Assembly: GCF_030269445.1 (NCBI RefSeq)
Contig: NZ_BSTJ01000004.1
Span: 682,001 to 746,000, forward strand
Source: Actinoallomurus iriomotensis
GTDB taxonomy: Bacteria > Actinomycetota > Actinomycetes > Streptosporangiales > Streptosporangiaceae
DNA length: 64,000 nt
Direction of reading: 5' to 3'
The notes under the pieces were generated by a model that was not told the DNA's origin, did not search any database, and saw nothing but the letters and a program-made list of their open reading frames with translations. Position numbers and translations under genes: made by a program. Shown one piece after another: positions 53,597 through 62,418 of the stretch (the stretch's first letter is position 1; the number at the start of each line of letters is the position of its first letter).

Positions 53597-54520
53597 ATGC
53601 GGCTACTCAAAAGCTGGAAATTCTATACCGCCATCGCTTGCACGATCTTTGTTGGGGCCTATTTCCAGGCGATCGACCATACTTTCCTGAGCGGCAGATC
53701 AGCCGGCACGCTCCGCTTTTTGAATTGTCCGGTCATCTGGTGGGGCAGGATCGGGAAGTTCCTTCAGTTCCTCGCCGGCCTGCTGGCACTCCTCGATGTC
53801 GTGGAACCGGATGACCTGCGGGCGCTCGGAAGGAAGGCGAAGGCGATACGCACGGGGCTCATGAGAAATCTTTCCGATGCGGTCGCCGTCGAATCGCTTC
53901 TTGCGAAGGAAGCCTTCTTGCGGCAGCTGATCACGGAGACCAACAGCATCGAGAGCGTCCCCGACATGCCATCGATCACCTACACCTACCTCCGGAAGGA
54001 CGGGGTGGAGAGCCTACCGCCGGCCTCCCCGTACTCGATGGAGGACTATCGCGCCCTGCGTTCTCGGTTCAGCCGAGAAAGACAGCTCAACCATGATTGC
54101 ACCAGGAAAGACCACCAGGACGTCTGTGAGCAACAACGCCACTTCCTGGACAGGCTTATCCGGGACCTGTTTCTCGATCGCCTCGAAGAATCAGACGCGG
54201 AGTTGCTTCGGCGTAAGGGCAAGGAGGATGGCAGCGGCATCGTAGCCCTCTACGTCATCCTTCTGGGCGCAATGCTGATATTCGCTCTCGTCGGCCATGC
54301 ACCCGGATACGCCGTGATCTCAGTTCTGATCGCCTGCATCGTCGTCCCTCCTCTGTTCTTCCGAGCGGGAGTCATGCACAGGGTGCTGTATTGGATGCTG
54401 GAGAGGGCCGCGGGTCTCGTCGCCTCGCTGCTGGACAAGCCGAAGCCGGATCACGGCTTGAGGTGGGCGGGCATCTTCTTGTTCCTGGTCGGCTTCTGGC
54501 TCGACTTCTTCTCCTCTTGA
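53597..54520 (+). CDS. Membrane protein of unknown function
   Basis: The 307-residue protein is not recognisable by family. Hydrophobic segments lie near residues 8-26, 46-68, 213-233, 236-256 and 289-306, so about five helices are likely. The central 130-residue segment is hydrophilic and acidic, with EESDAELLRRKGKEDGSG before the third segment and CxxxxxxxC-type cysteines (NHDCTRKDHQDVCEQQRHFLDRL). Base composition is visibly less GC-rich than in neighbours and codon use is less biased, which fits recent transfer. No signal peptide or enzymatic motif is seen. It starts after a strong terminator and stands alone. Confidence 0.7.
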   Translation: MRLLKSWKFYTAIACTIFVGAYFQAIDHTFLSGRSAGTLRFLNCPVIWWGRIGKFLQFLAGLLALLDVVEPDDLRALGRKAKAIRTGLMRNLSDAVAVESLLAKEAFLRQLITETNSIESVPDMPSITYTYLRKDGVESLPPASPYSMEDYRALRSRFSRERQLNHDCTRKDHQDVCEQQRHFLDRLIRDLFLDRLEESDAELLRRKGKEDGSGIVALYVILLGAMLIFALVGHAPGYAVISVLIACIVVPPLFFRAGVMHRVLYWMLERAAGLVASLLDKPKPDHGLRWAGIFLFLVGFWLDFFSS

Positions 54521-54601
54521 GCAGAAAGGCGCGCGTCGCACGTGGCAGGCGGACCACGCGGCGTCCAGGCGCCCGGACACTCGGGCGGGGCCTAGCTATA
54601 T

Positions 54602-54618
54602 ATGACTGAGTCAGTCAT
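54602..54618. promoter_or_regulatory. MarR operator palindrome
   Basis: ATGACTGA-G-TCAGTCAT is a perfect palindrome of two 8-base arms. It overlaps a TATATA sequence at 54597-54602 that could be the -10 region and lies 9 bases before the MarR ATG, so autoregulation is likely. Confidence 0.65.
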
Positions 54619-54627
54619 CATAGGTCC

Positions 54628-55167
54628 ATGCGTGAGGAACTTGCGGCGAACTGGCTGGGAGCGTTGGCGTCCGCCGTGGACGGCGGCATCGCGGAGGCGG
54701 CGGCCGAGCACAGCGGCACTGCGATGGCCGCTGTGCTGACGCTGTCGTACTTTCCGGACACGACCGTCGGTGAACTGGCGAATGTTCTCGGACTCACCGG
54801 GTCCGGGGCGGTAAGGCTGCTCGACCGGCTCGAACGCGACGGGCTCGTGCGGCGGTATGCGGGGCAAGGCAGGTCGGTCATGGCACGGCTCACCGACGAT
54901 GGGCGACAGCTCGCCGAAAACCTCCAGCGCCGCCGGCTGCACACGCTTGAGTGGATGCTCGCCCCACTCACCGACGACGAGCGACGGCAGTTCACCACCC
55001 TCGTCGACAAGATTCTTCGGCATGCCGCGCTGCCCGCAGATCGGGCACGCACCGTGTGCCGACTGTGTGACCACATGCGCTGCGACGGTGATGCGTGCCC
55101 GGTCGGCGGTTCGCTCCGTGACAACGGTGAGGCGCCGCCGCGTGCCGGCGTCCTGGAGGTGGAGTAA
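54628..55167 (+). CDS. MarR-family regulator with a cysteine-rich C-terminal tail
   Basis: The 179-residue protein has the winged helix of MarR regulators: VGELANVLGLTGSGAVRLLDRLERDGLVRRYAGQGRSVMARLTDDGRQ at residues 47-94. After the dimerisation helices comes a Cys-rich tail with Cys144, Cys147, Cys152 and Cys157 (VCRLCDHMRCDGDACPVG), a plausible metal- or thiol-sensing site. It ends at 55167 and the lyase GTG begins at the very next base, so the two form one operon. It probably represses itself through the palindrome at 54602. Confidence 0.87.
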   Translation: MREELAANWLGALASAVDGGIAEAAAEHSGTAMAAVLTLSYFPDTTVGELANVLGLTGSGAVRLLDRLERDGLVRRYAGQGRSVMARLTDDGRQLAENLQRRRLHTLEWMLAPLTDDERRQFTTLVDKILRHAALPADRARTVCRLCDHMRCDGDACPVGGSLRDNGEAPPRAGVLEVE

Positions 55168-56283
55168 GTGAGGAGTCCCAGAAGGTGGCGGCCGCAAACG
55201 CTTGCAGTGACGGCCGGTCGTGATCACTCGCCGGGTGCGCCCCTGAACATCCCCCCGACGTTCGCCTCTACCTACCGTGATGGCGGCCCCGTCGGGTACG
55301 GACGATGGGGTAATCCGAGCTGGACGGCATTCGAGGAGGCACTAGGCGTTCTCGAGGGCGGACATGCTGTGGCGTTCGCCTCCGGCCAGGCCGCGATCGC
55401 AGCGTTGATCGAGCCCCTGCGGGTCGGCGCCATGGTGACTGTTCCAGCAGACGCGTACCTGGGTACTCGGGGGTTGCTACGCGACCTGGAGAACCGCGGC
55501 CGGGTGCGGCTGCAGCCGGTCGAGGTGACCGACACCAGCGCCGTCCTTGCCACGTTGGCCTCGACCGAACTGCTGTGGCTCGAATCCCCGACCAACCCCA
55601 TGCTCGGCGTCATCGAGTTCCGGCCGATTCTCGCCGCCGCGAGCAAAGCAGGGGTGACGACGGTGGTGGACAACACCTTCGCCACGCCTCTGTTGCAGCA
55701 ACCGCTCGCCTGGGGCGCCGACGCCGTCCTCCACTCCGCCACCAAATACATCGGCGGCCACTCTGACCTGCTACTCGGCGCCGTCATCACCGCCGACGAG
55801 GACCGACGAGCATCGCTCCTTACGCACCGGACGCTGCACGGCGCGATCCCCGGCGTCATGGAGACCTACCTCGCGCTGCGCGGCCTGCGGACTCTGCCAC
55901 TGCGCTTCGCGCAGCAACAACGAACCGCACAGGAACTCGCCGAGCGCCTCACCGGCCACCCGGCAGTGACGTCCGTCCGCTACCCGGGTCTGTCCAGCGA
56001 CCCGAACCACGACCGGGCACGCGCCCAGATGAGCGGGTTCGGAGCCATCATCTCGTTCGAAGTGGCCGATGCTGAAATCGCCGACCGCCTCACCGGGGCA
56101 CTTGAACTCATCGTCGGCGGAACCAGCCTCGGAGGCGTCGAGACCACCATCGATCGCCGCCGGCGATGGCCAGGCGAAGAGGCTGTGCCCGCCGGCCTGC
56201 TCCGACTCAGTGTGGGACTCGAACACCCCGAAGACCTGTGGGAAGACCTCCAGCACGCGCTCGACACAGCAGCCCGCCCCTGA
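55168..56283 (+). CDS. PLP-dependent sulfur-amino-acid lyase (cystathionine gamma-lyase-like)
   Basis: The 371-residue Cys/Met metabolism PLP enzyme is near the usual length. The phosphate-binding [10 protein letters not shown], the PLP-stacking Tyr of PADAYLGT (residue 97), [35 protein letters not shown] with the PLP Lys at 193, and VVDNT Asp near 168 are visible. The substrate-binding YGRWGNP motif (the family's Y-R-NP) is at residue 44. It could be a cystathionine gamma-lyase, gamma-synthase or methionine gamma-lyase; the sequence alone does not separate these. The GTG start abuts the MarR stop, so expression follows that regulator. It belongs to the accessory segment with the IS remnant. 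Confidence 0.83.
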   Translation: MRSPRRWRPQTLAVTAGRDHSPGAPLNIPPTFASTYRDGGPVGYGRWGNPSWTAFEEALGVLEGGHAVAFASGQAAIAALIEPLRVGAMVTVPADAYLGTRGLLRDLENRGRVRLQPVEVTDTSAVLATLASTELLWLESPTNPMLGVIEFRPILAAASKAGVTTVVDNTFATPLLQQPLAWGADAVLHSATKYIGGHSDLLLGAVITADEDRRASLLTHRTLHGAIPGVMETYLALRGLRTLPLRFAQQQRTAQELAERLTGHPAVTSVRYPGLSSDPNHDRARAQMSGFGAIISFEVADAEIADRLTGALELIVGGTSLGGVETTIDRRRRWPGEEAVPAGLLRLSVGLEHPEDLWEDLQHALDTAARP

Positions 56284-56299
56284 CAAGCGCACAGTCATC

Positions 56300-56740
56300 G
56301 TGCGGCACCTTGACCTGGAGGTTCTGCTCGACTCCGACCCCGAGGTGCTTCGCTATCTCGCTGGACAGCCGCCGACCAGGGACGAGGTGGTCGCCTCTCA
56401 TGAGCGGCGGATGGCTCTGACAGGCAAGGTGGACGGCTTGGGCTTCTGGTTGGCCTTCGTCCCCGATAGCAAGGAGCGAGGCGCGACGCCGCCGGCGTGG
56501 GAGGAGGAGGGCGAGTTCATCGGGCTCATGATGCTGCCGCCGGCGCATGGTCGCGATCAACCTGACGATCCCACCGTCTCAGATCTGGGATACCGCCTCG
56601 TTCGCCGGTACTGGCGGCAAGGCTTTGCCAGCGAGGCGTCCCGTGTCCTCCTGCGGCATGCCTTCGAGACGGTCGGGCAGAGTCGCATGATCGCGCAGAC
56701 CATGGCCGTCAACGCCGGATCCAGGGGAAAGATTCACTGA
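56300..56740 (+). pseudogene. GNAT acetyltransferase fragment, interrupted by the IS remnant
   Basis: The in-frame sequence has the GNAT-type start (LDLEVLLDSDPEVLRYLAGQ), strand segment GEFIGLMMLPPAH and the acetyl-CoA loop region (SDLGYRLVRRYWRQGFASEASRVLLRHAF). It ends abruptly after QTMAVNAGSRGKIH. Intact relatives continue for about 25 residues beyond NAGSR. The cut is next to the decayed IS630 transposase, which is the probable cause. The start is also short: GTG at 56300 yields no first beta strand, so the 5' end may be altered too. It follows the lyase by 16 bases. Confidence 0.65.
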
Positions 56741-56770
56741 GGCGGCGGCACCGGGGCCTGCGTATCTACG

Positions 56771-57734
56771 ACGCCTGCGCAGGCCGACGAGGACACCGTC
56801 CGGGACGTGATCCACCGGTTCAACGAGATCGGCCTGGCCTGCCTGGACCCTCGCTGGGCGGGAGGCCGTCCCCGCTGACTCAGCCCTGATGAGGAAGACT
56901 TCGTCATCCAGACGGCCACCACCGGCCCCACCGAGCTCGGCCAGCCCTTCACCCGCTGGTCGTTGCGCAAGCTCGCCGCCTACCTGCAGAAAGTGCACGG
57001 ACGTGTCATCCGCATCGGCCGTGAAGCCTTACGGTGCCTGCTCCGGCGCCGCGGCATCACCTTCCAGCGCACCAAGACCTGGAAGGAGTCACCCGACCCT
57101 GATCGCGACGCCAAGCTCGACCGGATCGAGCAGGTGCTGGAACGCTTCCCGGACCGGGTCTTCGCCTTCGACGAGTTCGGGCCCCTGGGGATCCGGCCCA
57201 CCGCAGGCTCCTGCTGGGCGAAGCAGGGCAAGCCAAACTGCCGGCGACCTACCGCCGCTCCCACGGCGTCACCTACTTCCACGGCTGCTACTCCGTGGGC
57301 GACGACCGCCTGTGGGGCGTCAACCGCCGCTGCAAGGGCACCGCCAACCCCCTGGCCGCGCTCAAGTCGATCCGCGCCGTCCGACCCGACGCGCCCCCAT
57401 CTACATCATCCTGGACAACCTCTCCCCCCACACCGGCGCGGGCATCCGCCGCTGGGCGAAGAAGAACAAGGTCGAGCTGTGCTTCACACCGACCTACGCT
57501 TCCTGGGCCAACCCGATCGAGGCCCACTTCGGCCCGCTGCGGCAGTTCACCCTGGCCAACTCCCACCACCGCAGCCACCCTGCGCAAACCCAGGCACTGC
57601 ACCGCTACCTGCGCTGGCGCAACACCAACGCCCGCCACCCCGACGTCCTCGCCGCCCAACGCAAGGAACGCGCCCGCACCCGCAGTGAAAAGGGCATTCG
57701 CTGGGGCGGACGCCCCCTCAACACCGCGGCCTGA
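56771..57734 (+). mobile_element. Decayed IS630-family transposase
   Basis: The transposase remnant covers AQADEDTVRDVIHRFNEIG (helix-turn-helix part) from 56771. An in-frame TGA at 56876 interrupts it, then it continues as SPDEEDFVIQTATTG and ITFQRTKTWKESPDPDRDAK, with the first catalytic Asp in FAFDEFGPLG. A shift near 57238 leads to a segment VTYFHGCYSVGDD, and another shift near 57390 leads to IYIILDNLSPHTG (second Asp) and SWANPIEAHFGPLRQF (the Glu). It ends at 57734. One nonsense and two frameshift events make it inactive. The N-terminus is missing. No clear terminal inverted repeats could be seen. Confidence 0.75.
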
Positions 57735-57805
57735 CCAACCGCGAACAGCAGCCCCCGAACGCCGACGGGGCAAGTTCAGGAGAAGGACAGCGACAGAAGG
57801 ATGAC

Positions 57806-58183
57806 TCAGGAGGCGAACGGCTCGATCTCCCCCGCGAAGACGATGACCTGGTCGATGTGGCTCCGTCGCAGATGGACGACATCCGTTCCCGCCAGGCGGG
57901 GGCCTCCATCAGGCGTGGTGAAGACCCACTGGTAACGGGCCCATTCGTCAGGCATGTCCACCGCTGAGCAGCGCACCATCGTGCCGGTCCCCGCCGGGTG
58001 GCGTCGGATGTCCAGCACGAACCGCTCGAACGCCCCGATTCCTTCGCTGCGACCCAATGGCCCCCAGAAGACCACGTCTGAGGTCAGGGCCTGGGAGAGC
58101 AGGGCAGTCACATCGCTGTCGTCCGAGGCGTTGAACGCGGAGATGAACGTGTCGATCGCGGAGCGTGCGGTCTCTTCCTGCAT
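57806..58183 (-). CDS. SnoaL-like / NTF2-fold protein
   Basis: The 125-residue protein has a NTF2/SnoaL-type cone fold: AIDTFISAFNASDDSDVTALLSQALTSDVVFWGPLG, a central helix (GIGAFERFVLDIRRHP) and a strand-rich end (WARYQWVFTTPDGGPRLAGTDVVHLRR). The family includes small cyclases, isomerases and pure scaffolds; there is no way to choose one here. It lies on the minus strand beside the IS remnant. Confidence 0.75.
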   Translation of the reverse strand: MQEETARSAIDTFISAFNASDDSDVTALLSQALTSDVVFWGPLGRSEGIGAFERFVLDIRRHPAGTGTMVRCSAVDMPDEWARYQWVFTTPDGGPRLAGTDVVHLRRSHIDQVIVFAGEIEPFAS

Positions 58184-58296
58184 GCCCCAGTAATACCAGC
58201 CGTTTCGCGTGCGCTCGTCCCACGAGCCGCCTTCCGATCACGGTGAACCTTCCCGGTCACAGCACTAGACAGGAGCTTGGGGCCCCGCCACCTTGA

Positions 58297-59484
58297 TCAA
58301 GAAGGGGCGAGCAGGTGCGCGGAGGTGCGGCGCGTGGCGAGTGCGACGGCGCCGAGCACCTCGGCGTGGTCGCCGAGACGGCTGGCGGTGACCACCACTC
58401 CCTGGCTGATCGCCGGTGGGAGCCGCCTGGCGAGGACCTCCCGTACACCGTCGAGCAGCGGCGCGCCCGCGGCGGCGATGCCGCCTCCGACGATCACGAG
58501 CTTGGGGTCGAGCACGGCGCAGAGGCCCGACAGGGTCCGGCCGATCGTGCGGCCCGCGTCGGCGACGACCCGATGGCATCCGGGATCGCCGGCCACCGCC
58601 AGCTCGACCACGTCCGCCAGCGTCGTGTCCGGGCCCCGGCTGTGCGCCACCGCCGCGACGAGCGCGCGGGTGCCGACGACCGTCTCGAGGCAGCCGCGGT
58701 TGCCGCACCGGCAGACGTAGCCGCCGTCCACGACGGTGACGTGACCCAGCTCGCCGGCCGCGCCGGCGGCGCCCTCGTACGGCCGGCCGTTCAGGATCAG
58801 GCCGGCGCCGACGCCGTCGGACAGCATCACGTAGATGAGGTCGTCCGCGCCCCGGCCGACGCCGAACGTCCACTCCGCGATCGCGCCCAGGTTCGCGTCG
58901 TTGCCGACGTGGACCGGTACGCCGACGCGCTCCCGCAGCCGCGCGGCGATGTCGACGTCACCCCAGTCGCGCAGCATGGAGGGGTTGCGCAGCGCGTGTG
59001 ACACGCGCTGCACGGGCGCCGAGACCGCGACGCCCATGCCGATGACGCGCCGCATGCCGCGCCCCCAGTCCGCCACCAACTCCAGCGCCGCGTCCGCGAC
59101 GTACGCGAGCGAGTCGGCGGGCCGGTGGTCGACGTCGATCGTGCGCTGCCGTTCGCCGAGCACCTGGCCGGACAGGTCCGCCAGCACCACGCGGACACCG
59201 TCGTGCCGCAGATGGACGCCGAGCACGCCGCCACCACCCGGGTTGAGGGCGAGCAGGGTGGCCGGGCGACCGCCGCCGGGTGAGGAGGTGAGCGGCTCGG
59301 CGAGCTCGCTGAGGACTCCCTCGGACAGCAGCTCCGTGACCAGGCTGGAGACGGTCGTACGGGACAGTCCCGTCGTCCGGGCGATGTCGACACGGGTGAT
59401 GGCGCCGCGTTGCTGCACCGTTTCCAGCACGCGGAGGCGGTTGCGGGATCGCAGGGACTCGAGGGAGCCGGGGGCGCTCGTCAT
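58297..59484 (-). CDS. ROK-family transcriptional regulator
   Basis: The 395-residue ROK repressor has a winged helix (RNRLRVLETVQQRGAITRVDIARTTGLSRTTVSSLVTELLSEGVL) and a kinase-fold sensor domain (GVHLRHDGVRVVLADLSG, VHVGNDANLGAIAEWTFG, GAAGELGHVTV). The zinc site CRCGNRGCLE is intact, unlike that of the ROK protein at 48589. It is divergent from the GH3 gene, 162 bases apart, and probably responds to a xylose- or glucose-type sugar. Confidence 0.88.
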   Translation of the reverse strand: MTSAPGSLESLRSRNRLRVLETVQQRGAITRVDIARTTGLSRTTVSSLVTELLSEGVLSELAEPLTSSPGGGRPATLLALNPGGGGVLGVHLRHDGVRVVLADLSGQVLGERQRTIDVDHRPADSLAYVADAALELVADWGRGMRRVIGMGVAVSAPVQRVSHALRNPSMLRDWGDVDIAARLRERVGVPVHVGNDANLGAIAEWTFGVGRGADDLIYVMLSDGVGAGLILNGRPYEGAAGAAGELGHVTVVDGGYVCRCGNRGCLETVVGTRALVAAVAHSRGPDTTLADVVELAVAGDPGCHRVVADAGRTIGRTLSGLCAVLDPKLVIVGGGIAAAGAPLLDGVREVLARRLPPAISQGVVVTASRLGDHAEVLGAVALATRRTSAHLLAPS

Positions 59485-59552
59485 GTCGCCAGGTTAGAGG
59501 AGTTATGCCGAGCTTCGGAGAAACTCATGCGACATTTCCGGCAAGTTACTCA

Positions 59553-59581
59553 TTGACGCGAATAAACCCTGATCCTTAGAG
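59553..59581 (+). promoter_or_regulatory. Candidate promoter of the GH3 gene
   Basis: TTGACG (-35) at 59553-59558 is followed, after a 17-base spacer, by a weak -10 TTAGAG at 59576-59581. It lies 66 bases before the ATG at 59647. Confidence 0.4.
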
Positions 59582-59646
59582 TCCGGATGTCGATTGACCG
59601 GGCATCGGGGGCGTGCCGGTGAGAATCACCCGCAATGGGGAGTGCC

Positions 59647-62373
59647 ATGCACAAACGAGCATTCGCGATCGTGGCGGCCGGAGCGGCGCTGAGCTGCACC
59701 GTCGTGGCGGCCGCACCGAGCGCGCTGGCGAACGGGCCGGCCCGCGCGTCGGCCACGCCGATCTACCTGAACCCGCACTACCAGCCCGCGGAGCGCGCCG
59801 CCGACCTCGTCTCACGTCTCACGCTGGTCCAGAAGGCCCAGCAGATGAACAGCAGCGCGGCGCCGGCCATCCCCGAGCTGGGCGTGGCGGCCTGGGGCTG
59901 GTGGAACGAGGCCGCCCACGGCGTCGCCCGGGAGCAGACCAACACGGGCGCGAACCCACCGGTCCTCACCAACACGACGTCCTACCCGGTGGACCTGTCG
60001 CTGGGCAGCACGTGGAACCCCGACCTGGTGCACGAAGAGGCCGGCCGGATCTCCGACGAGGCCCGCGAGGTGGCCAGGAACAACACCCAGGACCTCGACT
60101 ACTACTCCCCCACCGTCAATCTCGCCCGGGACCCGCGCTGGGGCCGGAACGACGAGACGTGGAGCGAGGACCCGACGCTCACCGGCGTGCTCGCCTCGCA
60201 GTACGTCAACGGGCTGCAGGGGCAGGACGAGAACGGCAGGCTGCCCGCGTCCGCGGGCGGCTACCTCAAGGCCATCGCCACCATCAAGCACTTCGCCGCG
60301 AACAACAGCGAGTTCAACCGGCGTACCGGATCCTCGGACATGGACCAGCGGACGCTGCGTGAGTACTACACCGCCCAGTTCCGCGACATCATCAAGAGCA
60401 GCGACCCCGGCTCGATCATGAGCTCCTACAACAGCGTCAACGGCGTCCCGGCCGCCGCCAACGTGCAGCTCATGGACACGCTCGCACGCCAGACGTTCGG
60501 CTTCGGGGGCTACTTCACCTCCGACTGCGACGCGGTGTACGAGATCCAGGCCGGGCACCACTGGCAACCGCCGGGCGCGCCCGCGCCGCTGGACCAGTAC
60601 GGCCGGACGGCGTACGCCAACGCCGCGGGTGAGGACCTGGACTGCAACCAGGGCTACCACGACTCCTACAGCTACGCGAACACGATCCCGACCGCGGTCG
60701 CGAACCACATCACCACCCAGACCGACGTGTACAACGAGGGCGACGTCGACGTCTCACTCGTCCGGCTGTTCACCGCGCGCATCGAGACCGGTGAGTTCGA
60801 CGCCGAGAACACCGTGCCGTGGGTCCGCGACGCGCGTAAGCGCCTGGCGCCGGGCACCTGGACCAACACGGACGCCAACAACGCCGTGACCGAGACGGCC
60901 GACCGGCTCGCGCTGGACCAGCGCGTCGCCGACCAGAGCCTCGTGCTGCTGAAGAACGAGGCGGTCGCCGGCAAGAGCCTCCTGCCGCTGAAGGTGCCCG
61001 CCTCCGGCGCCTACCGCGTCGCCGTGATCGGGGCGTACGCCAACCCGTCGTCGCTGTACCTCGGCGGCTACTCCAGCAACCAGGGCCCGGCGGGCGTGGC
61101 CAAGGAGGTCAACGCCTACCAGGGCGTGAAGGCGGCCGTGCAGAAGGCCGACCCCGACGCGACCGTCGACTACTACCCGGGTGTCACCGGCGCGAAGCTG
61201 GACACCGTCGACCCGGCGTCCGTCGCGGCGGCGAAGAACTACGACGTCGTGATCGTGGTGGCCGGCACCGACCAGAACACCGCCGACGAGGGCGCCGACC
61301 GCAGCACGCTCGCGCTCCCCGGCGCCCAGTCCTCGCTGATCAGCCAGGTCGCGGCGCAGAACCCGCACACGATCACGTACCTGGAGACCATGGGCCAGGT
61401 CGACACCGGTGACTTCCAGTCCAAGGTGCCGGCCCTGCTGTGGAGCTCCTACAACGGGCAGCGTCAGGGCTCGGCACTCGCCGATGTCCTGCTCGGCACG
61501 GCGAACCCCAGCGGCCGCCTGCCGTTCACCTGGTACCGCAGTCTCGACCAGCTCCCGGCGATCGGCGACTACGCCATCCGCCCGACGGCGACCTCCGCCG
61601 GCCGTACGTACATGTACTTCACCGGCGACGTCACCTACCCGTTCGGGTACGGGATGAGCTACAGCGACTTCACCTACTCGCACCTGCGGGTCGACCACGG
61701 CAAGGCCGACGCGAACGACACGCTCCGGGTCACGGCCGACGTCACCAACCGCGGTTCGCGGGCCGGTGACGCGGTGCCGCAGCTCTACGTGGCGACACCG
61801 TTCGAGCCGGCGTCGGCGCAGCGTCCGGTCAAGCGTCTGGAGGCCTTCCGGAAGGTCACGGTGGCGCCGCACCGGACCGAGCACGTGTCGTTCACGGTGC
61901 CGGTGTCCCAGTTCGCCTTCTACGACGAGGCGGCCAAGCGGTACAAGGTCGACCCCGGAAAGTACGAGCTGCAACTCGCGACCTCCAGCTCCGACGTCGC
62001 CGCGCGAACGTCCGTCAAGGTGGGCGGCACGCTGCTGCCGACCCCCGCGGTCGTCACCGCCAAGCCGGCGCAGGCCGGTGACGCCGCGCAGGGGATCGTC
62101 CAGCGCGTCATGTTCGACCGCGGCACCACCATCGACCCGCACCTGACCGTGTCGACGGCGGACGAGAGCGTCTACGGCTACGTCACCAAGGGCGCGAGCG
62201 TCCCGCTGCCGCAGGGCCTGACGACGACGTTCCACAGCGACCGCCCGCAGGTGGTGCGGGTGGACGCCGACGGCACGATCCGTACGGTCGGGGCCGGAGT
62301 CGCCATGGTCACCGCCAGGGTCCACTACAAGGGGAAGACGGCCTCGACGAGTTTCGTCGTCCACGTCTCCTGA
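59647..62373 (+). CDS. Secreted GH3 glycosidase (beta-xylosidase/beta-glucosidase type)
   Basis: The 908-residue glycosidase starts with a signal peptide (RAFAIVAAGAALSCTVVAAAPSALA). The N-terminal GH3 barrel holds the nucleophile Asp in FTSDCDAVYEI. The alpha/beta sandwich domain includes VIVVAGTDQNTADEGADRSTLALPGAQSSLI, and a fibronectin-like domain starts near residue 690. A Big_2-like domain at about 820-908 (TVSTADESVYGYVTKGAS) is an unusual extra. The arrangement VARNNTQDLDYYSPTVNLARDPRWGRNDETWSEDP resembles xylan 1,4-beta-xylosidases of family 3. GGGGAG precedes the ATG at 59647. The divergent ROK gene probably controls it. It likely acts on plant polysaccharide fragments. Confidence 0.88.
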   Translation: MHKRAFAIVAAGAALSCTVVAAAPSALANGPARASATPIYLNPHYQPAERAADLVSRLTLVQKAQQMNSSAAPAIPELGVAAWGWWNEAAHGVAREQTNTGANPPVLTNTTSYPVDLSLGSTWNPDLVHEEAGRISDEAREVARNNTQDLDYYSPTVNLARDPRWGRNDETWSEDPTLTGVLASQYVNGLQGQDENGRLPASAGGYLKAIATIKHFAANNSEFNRRTGSSDMDQRTLREYYTAQFRDIIKSSDPGSIMSSYNSVNGVPAAANVQLMDTLARQTFGFGGYFTSDCDAVYEIQAGHHWQPPGAPAPLDQYGRTAYANAAGEDLDCNQGYHDSYSYANTIPTAVANHITTQTDVYNEGDVDVSLVRLFTARIETGEFDAENTVPWVRDARKRLAPGTWTNTDANNAVTETADRLALDQRVADQSLVLLKNEAVAGKSLLPLKVPASGAYRVAVIGAYANPSSLYLGGYSSNQGPAGVAKEVNAYQGVKAAVQKADPDATVDYYPGVTGAKLDTVDPASVAAAKNYDVVIVVAGTDQNTADEGADRSTLALPGAQSSLISQVAAQNPHTITYLETMGQVDTGDFQSKVPALLWSSYNGQRQGSALADVLLGTANPSGRLPFTWYRSLDQLPAIGDYAIRPTATSAGRTYMYFTGDVTYPFGYGMSYSDFTYSHLRVDHGKADANDTLRVTADVTNRGSRAGDAVPQLYVATPFEPASAQRPVKRLEAFRKVTVAPHRTEHVSFTVPVSQFAFYDEAAKRYKVDPGKYELQLATSSSDVAARTSVKVGGTLLPTPAVVTAKPAQAGDAAQGIVQRVMFDRGTTIDPHLTVSTADESVYGYVTKGASVPLPQGLTTTFHSDRPQVVRVDADGTIRTVGAGVAMVTARVHYKGKTASTSFVVHVS

Positions 62374-62385
62374 CCGAACGAAATC

Positions 62386-62415
62386 GGGGACGGATCCCTT
62401 CGGGGATCCGTCCCC
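62386..62415. terminator. 13-base hairpin with TTCG loop
   Basis: A perfect stem (GGGGACGGATCCC and its complement) with a stable TTCG tetraloop follows the GH3 stop by 12 bases. It is bidirectional toward the convergent dioxygenase gene, which ends 4 bases later. Confidence 0.75.
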
Positions 62416-62418
62416 TTC

